Positions 52,512 through 63,815 are shown, numbered from the stretch's first letter. The stretch is DNA of 64,000 nt from JAAYCI01 sp964371725 (GCA_964371725.1 CAYJNQ010000005.1:37383-101382); one strand, 5' to 3'. Made by a program: numbers and translations. Notes: generated by a model from the sequence alone, not told the origin.

Positions 52512-53339
52512 ATGAAACGAATGCTTCCCACTTTGTTGATTGTGCTCGTGATGTTGCTTTACGCCGGAATGTACTGGATGGATATGGCCTATTTCAGCTC
52601 GTTGCAAACGGGATATCCACAACTGGGCGAAGTTTGGATGCGTTATGCAGCCCTATTTCTTCCCGTTTTGATGATTGTTTTGGGCGTTTCTACAATTGGC
52701 CCCCATGGCATTTCCACATTGCGGCTGCGCAGCGCAAAACATGCCACACCCTATTTTGCCTGTGCATTTTCCGGCTTCGCCTTGCTTGTGTTTATGCTGG
52801 TGGTTGCCGTTTCTTCCCTGTCTATTCTTTCGGTGTTTACGGCGCTTTTTTATGGCTGCTACGGGCTGTTTTTTTTATTTTGTGGCTTGCAGCTGCTTGT
52901 GCAAAATGCGCCCAGCCCCACAAAAAATGTGTGGTTTGGCATGGTGGCTGTGCTTCCCTATTTGTTCTTGGCCGTGCAAAACATCCTGCTCACGCCATTT
53001 TCGCTGCATAATTTTGGGGCCACCCTATCCGCAGTTGCAACCTTGTTGTCCCTACTTTGGTTTTTAACCCTCTTGCGGGGCTTTTACATTTCCCTACCCT
53101 TGCCGCGCATGTGTTTTCTGTACAGCCTTGGCCTGCTTTTGTTTTTGAGTGCCACCTGCCTTGCTTTGCCCTATCATATGCACAACTTCTTCTTTGGCCC
53201 GCGCATGGTATCCCTGCCGATGCTTCTCGAAAGCGTCAATCTGGCAATTTTGGGTATTTGCGCCGTGTGTACATCACTTTCCATCGCCTCGCAAAGCGAT
53301 TCCCGCGAAAAATGCATGCCCACCGCAGAACTCCCATAG
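52512..53339 (+). CDS. Unknown eight-helix membrane protein
   Basis: 275 aa, not recognised. About eight hydrophobic segments run from residue 4 to 265; a short Ser/Arg/Lys tail follows. No transporter motif or charged catalytic pair stands out; a few His, Tyr and Asp residues lie between helices. AAGGAGCCC precedes the ATG. It is the first gene of the operon containing the D-Asp ligase, racemase and Asn synthase genes (43 nt before the ligase gene), so a role with cell-wall precursors or amino-acid supply is possible but unproven. Confidence 0.7.
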   Translation: MKRMLPTLLIVLVMLLYAGMYWMDMAYFSSLQTGYPQLGEVWMRYAALFLPVLMIVLGVSTIGPHGISTLRLRSAKHATPYFACAFSGFALLVFMLVVAVSSLSILSVFTALFYGCYGLFFLFCGLQLLVQNAPSPTKNVWFGMVAVLPYLFLAVQNILLTPFSLHNFGATLSAVATLLSLLWFLTLLRGFYISLPLPRMCFLYSLGLLLFLSATCLALPYHMHNFFFGPRMVSLPMLLESVNLAILGICAVCTSLSIASQSDSREKCMPTAELP

Positions 53340-53381
53340 AACATTTTCAAAAACAAAAACAACAAATAAACGGAGACTTTT

Positions 53382-54638
53382 ATGAAGCAACCCCTGTTTT
53401 ACCCGGTGCTACTCGGTGCCGATATGAACTGTTACGGCATGGCACGCAACGTGCATGAGGCCTATGGTTTAAAGAGCCACGCCTTTGGCCGCTGGCCAAT
53501 GGGAGACACAAAATATTCGAAAATCATCCATTTTCATGAAAACAACAAAATAGATGAAGATGATGAATTGATACGTGTCATGTCTGATTTTTCCGCCTCC
53601 CACACAGATGCACCGAAATTGTTGGTGGGGTGTACAGACGATTACGCCGCACTTTTGATTCGAAACCGCGATGTTCTTCGCAAAGCAGGATTCATCGTTC
53701 CTTATATTGAACCTCGCTTAATGGAGCAGCTTGTTACAAAAAACAGTTTTTACGACCTTTGTCGTTTGCACAACCTGCCTTTTCCGGACACAGAAATCCT
53801 CACTTTGGCAGATGTAGAAGAGGAAGCCTCTCTAATAGAAAAATTGCAAAAACCGCCTTTTTCTTATCCACTGGTAATCAAGCCTTCCTCCAGCATCGAG
53901 TATTGGAAGCACCCTTTTGAGGGGATGCGCAAGGTGTATTTTCCCGAGAATTCACAAGAGGCACTTGCCGTTGTAAAACAGATTTTCGCTTCCGGATACG
54001 GAGAAAGTTTGGTTGTGCAGGAATTCCTCCCGGGCGGCGACAGTGAAATGCGTGTGCTAACTGCCTATTCTAACCAAAAGGGGCAGGTGGAAATGATGTG
54101 CCTTGGCCATGTTCTGCTTGAAGAACACACGCCAACCGCCATTGGAAACCATGCAGCCATTGTCACCGAGTATGACCGCGCCTTGATGGACATTTTTGCA
54201 CAGTTTTTAGAGAGCATCGCTTATGTGGGCTTTGCAAATTTTGACATCAAACGAGACAGACGCACAGGGCAATACAAGGTTTTTGAAATCAATTTGCGCC
54301 AAGGGCGCAGCCATTTTTATGTGACAGGTGCCGGTGTGAATTTGGCAAAACTTCTTGTGGACGATTGGATTTTGGGGCAAACAGCCAAAGAGACGCTGTA
54401 TGTGCAAACAGAGCATTACTGGCACAGTGTGCCAAACGGTGTCGTGTGGGCCTATACGGAAGACGAACAAATGGTGCAAAAAGCGCAGGAACTTGTTCGA
54501 AATGGGCAGGAGTCTTCAACTTTTGGGTACCCCTTCGATAAGAGTGGCAACCCGCTTCGCTGCCTCTATCTGTTTGAGCACGCGCGGCGGCACAAAAAAA
54601 AGTATGCCACCTATTGCACACCTCAGCGGCGGCGCTAA
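53382..54638 (+). CDS. D-aspartate ligase (Asl-type ATP-grasp), peptidoglycan bridge
   Basis: 418 aa ATP-grasp enzyme closely resembling Enterococcus faecium Asl(fm): PVLLGADMNCYGMAR at the start, MMCLGHVLLEEHTP in the middle, and GFANFDIKRD with FEINLRQGRS near the end, where Mg- and ATP-binding residues sit. Asl(fm) joins the beta-carboxylate of D-Asp to the Lys side chain of UDP-MurNAc-pentapeptide. The next gene is an Asp/Glu racemase, the expected D-Asp source. Start supported by a GGAG site. The alternative of a general carboxylate-amine ligase is less likely given the neighbours. Confidence 0.88.
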   Translation: MKQPLFYPVLLGADMNCYGMARNVHEAYGLKSHAFGRWPMGDTKYSKIIHFHENNKIDEDDELIRVMSDFSASHTDAPKLLVGCTDDYAALLIRNRDVLRKAGFIVPYIEPRLMEQLVTKNSFYDLCRLHNLPFPDTEILTLADVEEEASLIEKLQKPPFSYPLVIKPSSSIEYWKHPFEGMRKVYFPENSQEALAVVKQIFASGYGESLVVQEFLPGGDSEMRVLTAYSNQKGQVEMMCLGHVLLEEHTPTAIGNHAAIVTEYDRALMDIFAQFLESIAYVGFANFDIKRDRRTGQYKVFEINLRQGRSHFYVTGAGVNLAKLLVDDWILGQTAKETLYVQTEHYWHSVPNGVVWAYTEDEQMVQKAQELVRNGQESSTFGYPFDKSGNPLRCLYLFEHARRHKKKYATYCTPQRRR

Positions 54639-54661
54639 GCAAAAAGGAGGGCCGATTCGCG

Positions 54662-55375
54662 ATGAAACAGGGCAAAACGCTGGGTATATTGGGCGGCATG
54701 GGGCCCATGGCCTCCGTCTATTTTTATGAACTCCTCACGGCTCACACAGCGGCCACGCGTGATCAAGAACATCTGAATATACTCCTGTCTTCACACCCAA
54801 ACACACCGGATCGAACTGCCTTCCTGCTGGGTGAGAACAAGGAAAACCCCGCGCCTGCTATGCAAGGGCAGGCACAGCTTTTAGAAAGAGCAGGGGCAGA
54901 AGTTTTGGCCATTGCCTGCAACACAGCACACTGTTTTTATGAAGAACTTTCCGCGGCTGTGTCGATTCCTATTTTGCATATGCCGCGCCTTGTTGTGGCA
55001 GAGGTTTTGGCTCAACGCGGCGATAAGCTGGGAATTTTGGCAACACAGGGCACACTGCAGGTTGGTTTGTATCAAAAAGAATGTGCCCAAATGGGCCTTG
55101 ACTGTGTGGTGCCAAGCAAGCATGCACAAGAAGGCCTTATGCAGGTAATTTATGAAGATATCAAAGCCTCCCGTTCACCTCGCATAGAGCTGTTTTCGGC
55201 GGCTGCGGACGAACTTCTTTCATCCGGTTGCACCCATCTTATCTTGGGTTGCACAGAGCTTTCGCTTTTAAAGCGCGCAGGTGCATGCCCGCCCATGTGC
55301 TTAGACGGCATGGATGTGCTGGCAAAAGCTTGCATTCTCGCTTGCGGCCATACACCGCAAAACTTTGAATTCTAA
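54662..55375 (+). CDS. Aspartate/glutamate racemase family protein (likely D-Asp supply)
   Basis: 237 aa, cofactor-independent. It starts LGILGGMGPMAS and has both catalytic cysteines, in AIACNTAH and LGCTELSLL, so it should be active. With the D-Asp ligase gene 23 nt upstream, production of D-aspartate for the cell-wall bridge is the likely role. AGGAGG sits 11 nt before the chosen ATG; a longer reading overlaps the ligase gene without a site. Confidence 0.9.
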   Translation: MKQGKTLGILGGMGPMASVYFYELLTAHTAATRDQEHLNILLSSHPNTPDRTAFLLGENKENPAPAMQGQAQLLERAGAEVLAIACNTAHCFYEELSAAVSIPILHMPRLVVAEVLAQRGDKLGILATQGTLQVGLYQKECAQMGLDCVVPSKHAQEGLMQVIYEDIKASRSPRIELFSAAADELLSSGCTHLILGCTELSLLKRAGACPPMCLDGMDVLAKACILACGHTPQNFEF

Positions 55376-55397
55376 CGATTCGGGAGGAAACAATATC

Positions 55398-57248
55398 GTG
55401 TGTGGTTTCATCGGATTTACCGGAGGGCAAACCGTAGCCCAAAAAGAACAAATGCTTGCACCCATGATGCAGCGCATTGTACACCGAGGCCCCGACATGG
55501 GCGGATGTTATGCAGACGATACCGTGGCCCTTGGCTTTCGGCGCCTGTCTATTTTGGATTTGTCTGAAAAAGGTGCCCAACCGATGAAAAATGAAGACGA
55601 TAGCCTCGTTTTGGTTTTCAACGGTGAAATCTATAATTTCCCCGCCCTACGCGAGGAGCTTGAACAAAAAGGACACCGCTTTCACTCGGACACCGACAGC
55701 GAGGTACTCTTGCACGGCTATGAGGAGTATGGAGAAAAACTGGTGGCCAAACTGCGGGGCATGTTCGCCTTTGTTTTGTGGGACAAAGAAAAGGAACGCC
55801 TACTTTGTGCACGTGACCCCTTCGGCATCAAGCCGTTCTATCACTGCCGCTTGCAAGACGGTTCTTGGATGTTTGGCAGCGAAATCAAAAGTTTTTTGGA
55901 GCACCCCAATTTTGAAAAGCGTGTCAACGCCAATGCCTTGCGCGCCTATCTGAGTTTTCAGTACCCGGCAGGTACCGATACATTTTTCGATGGTGTGTAC
56001 GCTTTGCCACAGGGGCATTACTGCATTTTTGAAGATGATACCCTGCGCACCGAGTGCTATTTTGACACGTGTTTTTCCCCCGACGACAGCCTTTCTTTTG
56101 AGCAGTATGTGGAAGAGATTGACAAAGCAGTGCACGAAAGCGTGCAGGCGCACCGCATCAGCGATGTGAAGGTGGGGGCTTTTTTGTCCGGTGGGGTAGA
56201 TTCCAGCTACATCACCGCCTGTCTTCGCCCGCAACACAGCTTTTCTGTCGGTTTTGCCGATGCAAACTTTGATGAATCCCACCATGCCGAAGAATTAAGT
56301 GAACATCTCGGCGTGCACAATGTGCGCAAGCTGCTCACACCGGACGAATGTTTTGCCGCTTTGTCCGACATTCAGTACCACATGGACCAGCCACAGTCGA
56401 ACCCCTCCAGTGTGCCGCTTTGGTTTTTGGCAAAATTAGCGGCACAAAATGTGACGGTGGTGCTTAGTGGAGAAGGGGCCGACGAGCTGTTTGCCGGTTA
56501 TGAGCTCTATGCCGACACACCTGCTATGGAGCGTTTCAAAAAAACGCCAAGAGCGTTGCGCCGCACCCTTGGTGGAATAGCCAAAAAAATGCCCAATGTA
56601 AAAGGGCGCAACTTTTTGCTCAAAAGCGCCGAAAAACCAAAGGATTGGTTCATTGGCCAAGCCGTGGTATTTACAGAGCGTGAAGCCCGGGATATTTTGC
56701 AACCGGCCTATCAGGGTGGAGCTTCCCCGCGCGAACTGTGTCGGCCTTTTTATGAAAAAAGCGCCGAATGGAGCGAGGCAAACCAAAAACAATACCTCGA
56801 TATGCACCTGTGGCTTCCCGGGGACATTCTCTTAAAAGCAGACAAGATGTGTATGGCGCACTCGCTGGAGTTGCGCGTGCCCTTTTTGGATAAAGAAATC
56901 ATGGCGCTTGCCCGCCGTGTGCCCAGCCGTTACTGCATTCGCGGGCATGAAAACAAGCTCGTGTTCCGGCATGCCGCAAACCGCAACTTGCCCGACGAAT
57001 GGGCCACAAGGCCAAAAAAAGGTTTCCCGGTTCCCATTCGCAATTGGCTGCGCCAAAAAGAATACTATGAGTTTGTGCAGCGCTATTTTGAAAGCGAATT
57101 TGCCGCGGCCTTTTTTCACCGCGATAAACTGATGCAGCTGCTCAATGACCACTACGAAAACCGCGCCAACCGCGGCCGACGCATTTGGACAGTGCTCTGT
57201 TTCCTAGTTTGGTACGAGCGATTCTTTATTTTGGAAAACACACATTGA
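55398..57248 (+). CDS. asnB: Asparagine synthase (glutamine-hydrolysing), possibly D-Asp amidating
   Basis: 616 aa. The start is GTG followed by TGT, so Cys2 becomes the N-terminal glutaminase nucleophile after Met removal; GGGAGGAAAC precedes it. Residues 2-200 are the class II amidotransferase domain (GFIGFTGG, HRGPD, NGEIYNF) and the rest the synthetase domain with PP-loop LSGGVDSS near 235. It lies 22 nt after the racemase gene. In lactic acid bacteria an AsnB-like protein (AsnH) amidates the D-Asp bridge, and the operon suggests the same; ordinary L-asparagine synthesis cannot be excluded. Confidence 0.9.
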   Translation: MCGFIGFTGGQTVAQKEQMLAPMMQRIVHRGPDMGGCYADDTVALGFRRLSILDLSEKGAQPMKNEDDSLVLVFNGEIYNFPALREELEQKGHRFHSDTDSEVLLHGYEEYGEKLVAKLRGMFAFVLWDKEKERLLCARDPFGIKPFYHCRLQDGSWMFGSEIKSFLEHPNFEKRVNANALRAYLSFQYPAGTDTFFDGVYALPQGHYCIFEDDTLRTECYFDTCFSPDDSLSFEQYVEEIDKAVHESVQAHRISDVKVGAFLSGGVDSSYITACLRPQHSFSVGFADANFDESHHAEELSEHLGVHNVRKLLTPDECFAALSDIQYHMDQPQSNPSSVPLWFLAKLAAQNVTVVLSGEGADELFAGYELYADTPAMERFKKTPRALRRTLGGIAKKMPNVKGRNFLLKSAEKPKDWFIGQAVVFTEREARDILQPAYQGGASPRELCRPFYEKSAEWSEANQKQYLDMHLWLPGDILLKADKMCMAHSLELRVPFLDKEIMALARRVPSRYCIRGHENKLVFRHAANRNLPDEWATRPKKGFPVPIRNWLRQKEYYEFVQRYFESEFAAAFFHRDKLMQLLNDHYENRANRGRRIWTVLCFLVWYERFFILENTH

Positions 57249-57322
57249 ATTGCTGTTTTCCAAAAAGCAGTAAAACCGACAATTCCCGCACAATACAGCG
57301 AAATAAATTTAGAGGTAAGCTT

Positions 57323-59281
<1,959 letters not shown>

Positions 59282-59284
59282 GCT

Positions 59285-60130
59285 ATGCGCGAGGCTATTA
59301 CAGGCAAAGAAGCACTATTAAACAGTGTTATAACGCCTATTTTCGACACACATGCGCACTATACGTCGTCGCATTTTTCCGAAAATCGCGAGACACTTCT
59401 GGAAGCATTGCCAGCCTTGGGCGTTTCTTATGTGGTAGACTGTGCCACCGATTATGAAACGGCCGTGGAGAGTTTGCGCCTAGCCGATAGGTATCCGTTT
59501 TTGTACACAGCCGTGGGCATTCACCCGCAGAGTTTAATTGAAGAAGACGCCAGCACGCACACGAAATTTGGCGGCGATTGGATGCGAGAACTGCATGAAA
59601 TAGAAGGCCTTTTGTCTCACAAAAAAGTGGTGGCCGTTGGCGAAATTGGGCTCGACCATTATTGGCCTGTACCAAAAGAGGCTCAACGGGAACTTTTTGA
59701 GGCACAGATTTGCTTGGCAAATCGTCATGACTTGCCTGTGTCAATTCATGATCGCGAAGCACACGCCGAAATGTACGAACTCTTAAAAAAGCACCGCCCA
59801 AAGGGGGTGCTTCATGCCTATTCCGGATCGGCAGAGGATGCGGTTTGGCTGTGTGAACAAGGCTTATACCTTGGTTTCACGGGCACCTCCACGTTCAAAA
59901 AAGCGCGCCGCGCTTTAGAGGCCGCTGCGGCCGTGCCCCAAACACAATTGCTTATGGAAACAGATTGCCCCTATCTCACACCCGAACCTTTTCGTGGCAA
60001 ACAAAATCACAGCGGGCTTTTGCGCTTTGTGGCACAAAAATTGGGCGAAGTGCGCGGTGAATCTGCCGAGATGATGGCGGCAATTACTTGTGAAAATGCA
60101 AAACGATTGTTTTTGAGTACACCCCAGTAA
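59285..60130 (+). CDS. tatD: TatD family metal-dependent hydrolase (DNase)
   Basis: 281 aa TIM-barrel hydrolase. Metal ligands are in FDTHAHY near 22, GEIGLDHYW near 120, SIHDREAH near 160 and METDCPYLTP near 225. TatD enzymes are 3'-5' exonucleases or DNA-repair nucleases. Its ATG is 3 nt after the metG stop, so it is coupled. No explicit Shine-Dalgarno is visible within a normal distance. Confidence 0.92.
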   Translation: MREAITGKEALLNSVITPIFDTHAHYTSSHFSENRETLLEALPALGVSYVVDCATDYETAVESLRLADRYPFLYTAVGIHPQSLIEEDASTHTKFGGDWMRELHEIEGLLSHKKVVAVGEIGLDHYWPVPKEAQRELFEAQICLANRHDLPVSIHDREAHAEMYELLKKHRPKGVLHAYSGSAEDAVWLCEQGLYLGFTGTSTFKKARRALEAAAAVPQTQLLMETDCPYLTPEPFRGKQNHSGLLRFVAQKLGEVRGESAEMMAAITCENAKRLFLSTPQ

Positions 60131-60179
60131 ACACGCCCCGAGACAAGATACCGCGCGTAATGTGGGAGAGGTTTTCTGT

Positions 60180-60860
60180 ATGGATACTTTACATGAGCTC
60201 CATTTTTTTACGGTTGCACTTCGCCTGTTGTTGGCGGTACTTCTGGGCGGAATCTTGGGCTTGGAGCGGGGGCTGAAAAACCGACCCGCCGGAATGCGCA
60301 CCTATATCCTTGTGTGCCTTGGGGCGGCACTGGTTATGATGACAGGCCAATTCGCCTTTTCAGTGTGGGAAGTATCCGACCCCGTGCGCATGGGCGCACA
60401 AGTGGTTTCGGGTATTGGTTTTTTGGGGGCCGGCACCATCATTGTCACCGGGCGGCATCAGTTACGCGGCCTCACCACAGCGGCAGGCATTTGGTGCTCG
60501 GCCTGTTGCGGCCTAGCCGTAGGCATCGGGTTTTATGAGGGGGCGCTGGTTGCAGGTTTGGTTTCACTTTTGGTGTTGACCTTGCTTGAACGCCTAGACC
60601 GCTTTTTGCGCAATCGTGCACGCGTTTTGGATGTGTTTATCGAATTCGACCAAGAGATGCGCTTTTCGGAGTTTGTTCGATTTGCGCAAGTACACAAAAT
60701 AGATATTTCCGGTATTCAAATGCAGCGTTCGGCAACAGCGGGCGTTTCCGTCACCAACATCACCTTTGTGGCTACTCTTGGGGGGCCTATGCGCCACAGC
60801 GAGGCCCTAAACACGCTTTCGCAGGCGCCCGGTGTTTTATATGTGGAAGAATTGCATTGA
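60180..60860 (+). CDS. MgtC/SapB family membrane protein
   Basis: 226 aa. About four membrane segments with family motifs LGLERGLKNRPAGMRTYILVCLGAA split as LGLERG and RPAGMRTY, then GIGFLGAG and RGLTTAAGIW. A cytoplasmic C-terminal domain of about 85 aa (from 145) looks ACT-like. MgtC proteins influence magnesium starvation survival and ATP synthase in pathogens; the role of SapB-type members is unclear. GGGAGAGG precedes the ATG. Last gene of the metG group. Confidence 0.88.
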   Translation: MDTLHELHFFTVALRLLLAVLLGGILGLERGLKNRPAGMRTYILVCLGAALVMMTGQFAFSVWEVSDPVRMGAQVVSGIGFLGAGTIIVTGRHQLRGLTTAAGIWCSACCGLAVGIGFYEGALVAGLVSLLVLTLLERLDRFLRNRARVLDVFIEFDQEMRFSEFVRFAQVHKIDISGIQMQRSATAGVSVTNITFVATLGGPMRHSEALNTLSQAPGVLYVEELH

Positions 60861-61075
60861 ATAAAAGCCAGGTCGTGTTGATGCACGTGTTTCAATCGTC
60901 TGATTTCGGCAATTTTTCCACCATGCTTCGTTGTCAAAACTTACATTCCATAAAGAAGTGCATTGTTTTCTGCCTCATCTGGCAAAAAACGCTCCAAATC
61001 ATCCCACTTCAACTCGTGTCAACACCAGCTGGATCCACACCATTCAATTCTAGGCCGTGTTTAATGGCAACCCCT

Positions 61076-61603
61076 TCAACAAGTGCCTTTTTCCTCCTCA
61101 AAAAAAGCACTTGCATAGTGAAGAACGGCGCTCATTTTGCCGGGGTCTTCGGCAAGCGGCAATGCCATAAAATGCTTACTATCCACCTCGAACGGGGGCC
61201 ATATTTCAAATTCACACGCAGCGCGATACCCGAACCTTGGGTAATAATCGGCACTGCCCAGCACCACTGAAAAGCGATATCCCATCGCTTTTGCTATTTC
61301 ATGCCCTTGTTTAATAAGGGCCCCACCAATGCCTTTCTTTTGGTGGGTGGGTGCCACAGACAGCGGTGCCAACACCACAACAGTTTCCCCTCCGAGCTTT
61401 GCTTTGGTAAAAAGAATGTGCCCAACGATTTGCCCCTTCTCCACAGCCACGAGAGAAAGCTCCGGAATAAAAGCGTCCGATTTTCTAAGGCGAACCACAA
61501 GTTCTTGTTCGTTTCCATCACTATATTCGGCAGTAGAAAAAGCACTTTGCACCAGCCGGTATACAATAGAATAATCGGCCACTACCTCTTGTCTAATCTT
61601 CAT
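61076..61603 (-). CDS. GNAT family N-acetyltransferase
   Basis: 175 aa. Acetyl-CoA binding is indicated by LSVAPTHQKKGIGGALIKQG near 78-97 and a preceding beta-strand pair; the C-terminal ADYYPRFGYRAA segment is typical of the YhbS-like group. The substrate cannot be told. The ATG follows AGGAAA and overlaps the end of the upstream membrane-protein gene by 11 nt, so the two are coupled. The 215-nt gap to the mgtC-like gene holds no gene. Confidence 0.88.
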   Translation of the reverse strand: MKIRQEVVADYSIVYRLVQSAFSTAEYSDGNEQELVVRLRKSDAFIPELSLVAVEKGQIVGHILFTKAKLGGETVVVLAPLSVAPTHQKKGIGGALIKQGHEIAKAMGYRFSVVLGSADYYPRFGYRAACEFEIWPPFEVDSKHFMALPLAEDPGKMSAVLHYASAFFEEEKGTC

Positions 61604-63329
61604 GGGCAAGTTTCCTTTTTCTGTCTAAAAAATGGGCAAACTGCCCACCCTTTTGCAGGTCTTTCACCAAAAAACCGGTACCAAGGCAGGCATATAAAAT
61701 CATGATGGGGTGCACGGTGGCAAGATACATCACATAGATGCCAATTTGGAAACTAGACACCGAGGTAAAGGCTATCATGGCCGCACGTAGCAAAAACAAA
61801 AAGAGTAAGCCGAGCATCAAAAGCCATACAAGGCGTTTTTCGTCCCCATTCTCTTTTTCATCTTTTCGTTTGAAAGTGGCTCGCGCCGCAAGCGCTTGCC
61901 AAGCAGTGGCACAAAGCAACATCACCGGAATGGCGATGCGATAAACCCAGGCAATGGCTTCCAGAATGAAAAAACAAGCCCGCTGCCACAGCGAATAATA
62001 CGGCAACTCGGAGTTTTCCCGATAGGCCAGCAAAACCTCTTCATGTAGATAATCTTCCATGGGTGCAAGCTGGCTCTCATACTCACCAATGCTGACAAGC
62101 GAGGTTGGCTCACAATCTTGAAATGTCACGCAAAAAAGTAAGTTCTTTACCCACTCCTGTGCCACAGGCGGCACAAAGCGCAAATCCAAAGGCGGCGTAA
62201 CACTGCTACGCGCAGCACGTGAGGAAACAAGTCCCGCATCACAAAGACCGTTTATTTCATTTGCAAGCTGGGTGAAATAGGCCTTTGCAAGCTCTGGGCT
62301 GTCGTAGAATCCATTCGCGGCGGCGGCTTCACGCAAGGCCCAATAAAACCCGCCGGATCGATGGTCTCCATAGCGTTCTCGTATACCGGGGTCTTCCAGA
62401 TAGTCTTCCAAAATGGCAAAACTCGGGCTGAGATCATACAATTCCCGGCGCACCTCTATCGGCACCGCATATTCCGGATGCCAATGCTCCGGCCCCACAC
62501 GCGTTAGGGCACCGTAGGCATCGGCAAACTCATTTGCACTGAAATCACTGATGATGAAGCGGCCATAGTAGTGATAGTTCATGCCACTCCAAGCGGCAAG
62601 GCCAGCGGCCAACACAACGGCGGGAAGCAAAAGACACAAAAGACGCAAGGGTTTTTGCGGCAAGGCCGCGCGTAGGATGAAGACGGCTGTCACAACAAGT
62701 CCTACAAACAGGAACGGTACCAGCCAAATACCATCTTCGCGTGTGAGCCACACAGCGGCCCAAAACACACCGCAAAGCAGAAGCCATCCCACCGAGCGGC
62801 GCAAAGGTTCACGATAGCGCAAGGCAGCGCCACAAAGCCCCGCCAAGCAGAGCAGGCACAGTGCGGGAAAAATATTATCCCGATACACGCGTGTGACGAA
62901 GGCAAACGGCTCTGGGTTTGCCACGGCGGCAGGGTTAAAGAGTAAAGCCGAGAGCAAAAACAATTGCCAAAGGCGGCGCTGCACAATCGGTGCAAGAGCC
63001 CAAACCATAACAACACAAGCAGCCGACCAAAGAATTTGTCCACCCAGCAAATAGGGGATGCCCAAAACATGTAAAGACGCAAGCCACAATGCAAAAAAGC
63101 TGTGTTTAGCCAAGGTAAGGAAGTTGTAGGCACCCAGCCACTCTCCGTTTGTGATGGAAACGGCCATGTTGTACATCAGCATATCATCCATGCCGCTTTC
63201 GTCCGGATAGAGGAAAACTTGCTGCGCACCGGTTAAAAGAAGTCGAAACACAAGAATGCCGGCACATATAAGAAAAAAGTGCCACTTTTGTAAATCGTTT
63301 TGAAGCAATTGCGAAATACGCTGTTTCAT
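61593..63329 (-). CDS. GT-C-like polytopic membrane glycosyltransferase
   Basis: 578 aa from the chosen ATG. A first membrane helix (about 15-35) is followed by the loop LYPDESGMDDMLMYN, whose acidic pairs look like a GT-C catalytic loop, then eight or more helices to about residue 260. A soluble middle region (about 275-440) precedes three further helices and a basic tail. Such proteins transfer sugars from polyprenyl-phosphate donors outside the membrane. The start is uncertain: AGAAAGG lies 15 nt before this ATG, and a longer in-frame reading exists. Its stop overlaps the GNAT start. It is the only glycosyltransferase outside the cap cluster here. Confidence 0.65.
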   Translation of the reverse strand: MKQRISQLLQNDLQKWHFFLICAGILVFRLLLTGAQQVFLYPDESGMDDMLMYNMAVSITNGEWLGAYNFLTLAKHSFFALWLASLHVLGIPYLLGGQILWSAACVVMVWALAPIVQRRLWQLFLLSALLFNPAAVANPEPFAFVTRVYRDNIFPALCLLCLAGLCGAALRYREPLRRSVGWLLLCGVFWAAVWLTREDGIWLVPFLFVGLVVTAVFILRAALPQKPLRLLCLLLPAVVLAAGLAAWSGMNYHYYGRFIISDFSANEFADAYGALTRVGPEHWHPEYAVPIEVRRELYDLSPSFAILEDYLEDPGIRERYGDHRSGGFYWALREAAAANGFYDSPELAKAYFTQLANEINGLCDAGLVSSRAARSSVTPPLDLRFVPPVAQEWVKNLLFCVTFQDCEPTSLVSIGEYESQLAPMEDYLHEEVLLAYRENSELPYYSLWQRACFFILEAIAWVYRIAIPVMLLCATAWQALAARATFKRKDEKENGDEKRLVWLLMLGLLFLFLLRAAMIAFTSVSSFQIGIYVMYLATVHPIMILYACLGTGFLVKDLQKGGQFAHFLDRKRKLAHED

Positions 63330-63574
63330 AATGTGGTTGAATGTACCTTTCTGTGCATCTATCAAATAGGGGAAATTGTTGCGTGAAAAAAGAAAAGACA
63401 CACAACATCTTCAGTTGATATAAGTATAACATAAAAGTGCTGAATAGAAAACAAAAGGACAATACCGGCATTTGCACCCCCGAAGTGACGGAGAAAAAAT
63501 ATGAATATGCCGGAAATTTGACTCTCGATTTTGGAAGCATTTTCACGGTTTATGGGGCACACAAGAATTCCATA

Positions 63575-63611
63575 TGTGATTTCAGTTTTAAACCATTTGT
63601 GATTTCAGTTT
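63575..63611 (+). repeat. Two direct repeats upstream of the tRNA-Leu promoter
   Basis: TGTGATTTCAGTTT occurs at 63575-63588 and 63598-63611, spaced 23 nt, ending 11 nt before the -35. They may be protein-binding sites or recombination remnants. Confidence 0.6.
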
Positions 63612-63621
63612 AAAAAATGAG

Positions 63622-63651
63622 TTGACTTTCCCCTTAATAATATGATAAAAT
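63622..63651 (+). promoter_or_regulatory. Promoter of tRNA-Leu
   Basis: TTGACT, 18 nt, TAAAAT, about 28 nt before the mature tRNA. Confidence 0.6.
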
Positions 63652-63679
63652 AAAGTTCGCAGTTACAACTGTGTAAAAT

Positions 63680-63764
63680 GCGGAGGTGCTGGAATCGGCA
63701 GACAGGCACGTTTGAGGGGCGTGTGTCTTATGGCGTGTGGGTTCAAGTCCCATCCTCCGCACCA
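63680..63764 (+). tRNA. tRNA-Leu (anticodon GAG)
   Basis: 85 nt. Acceptor GCGGAGG/CCTCCGC plus encoded ACCA, anticodon stem CACGT/GCGTG with loop TTGAGGG (anticodon GAG, reading CUC/CUU), a long class II variable arm, and a T-arm TGGG-TTCAAGT-CCCA. All arms pair. Confidence 0.97.
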
Positions 63765-63765
63765 T

Positions 63766-63811
63766 AATGAGCACTCATAAGGGGCATAGCCTTTTGTGAG
63801 TGCTCATTTTT
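63766..63811 (+). terminator. Terminator of tRNA-Leu
   Basis: 12-bp stem AATGAGCACTCA/TGAGTGCTCATT with an internal AAGG/CCTT pairing and a T-run. Confidence 0.85.
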
Positions 63812-63815
63812 ATGT

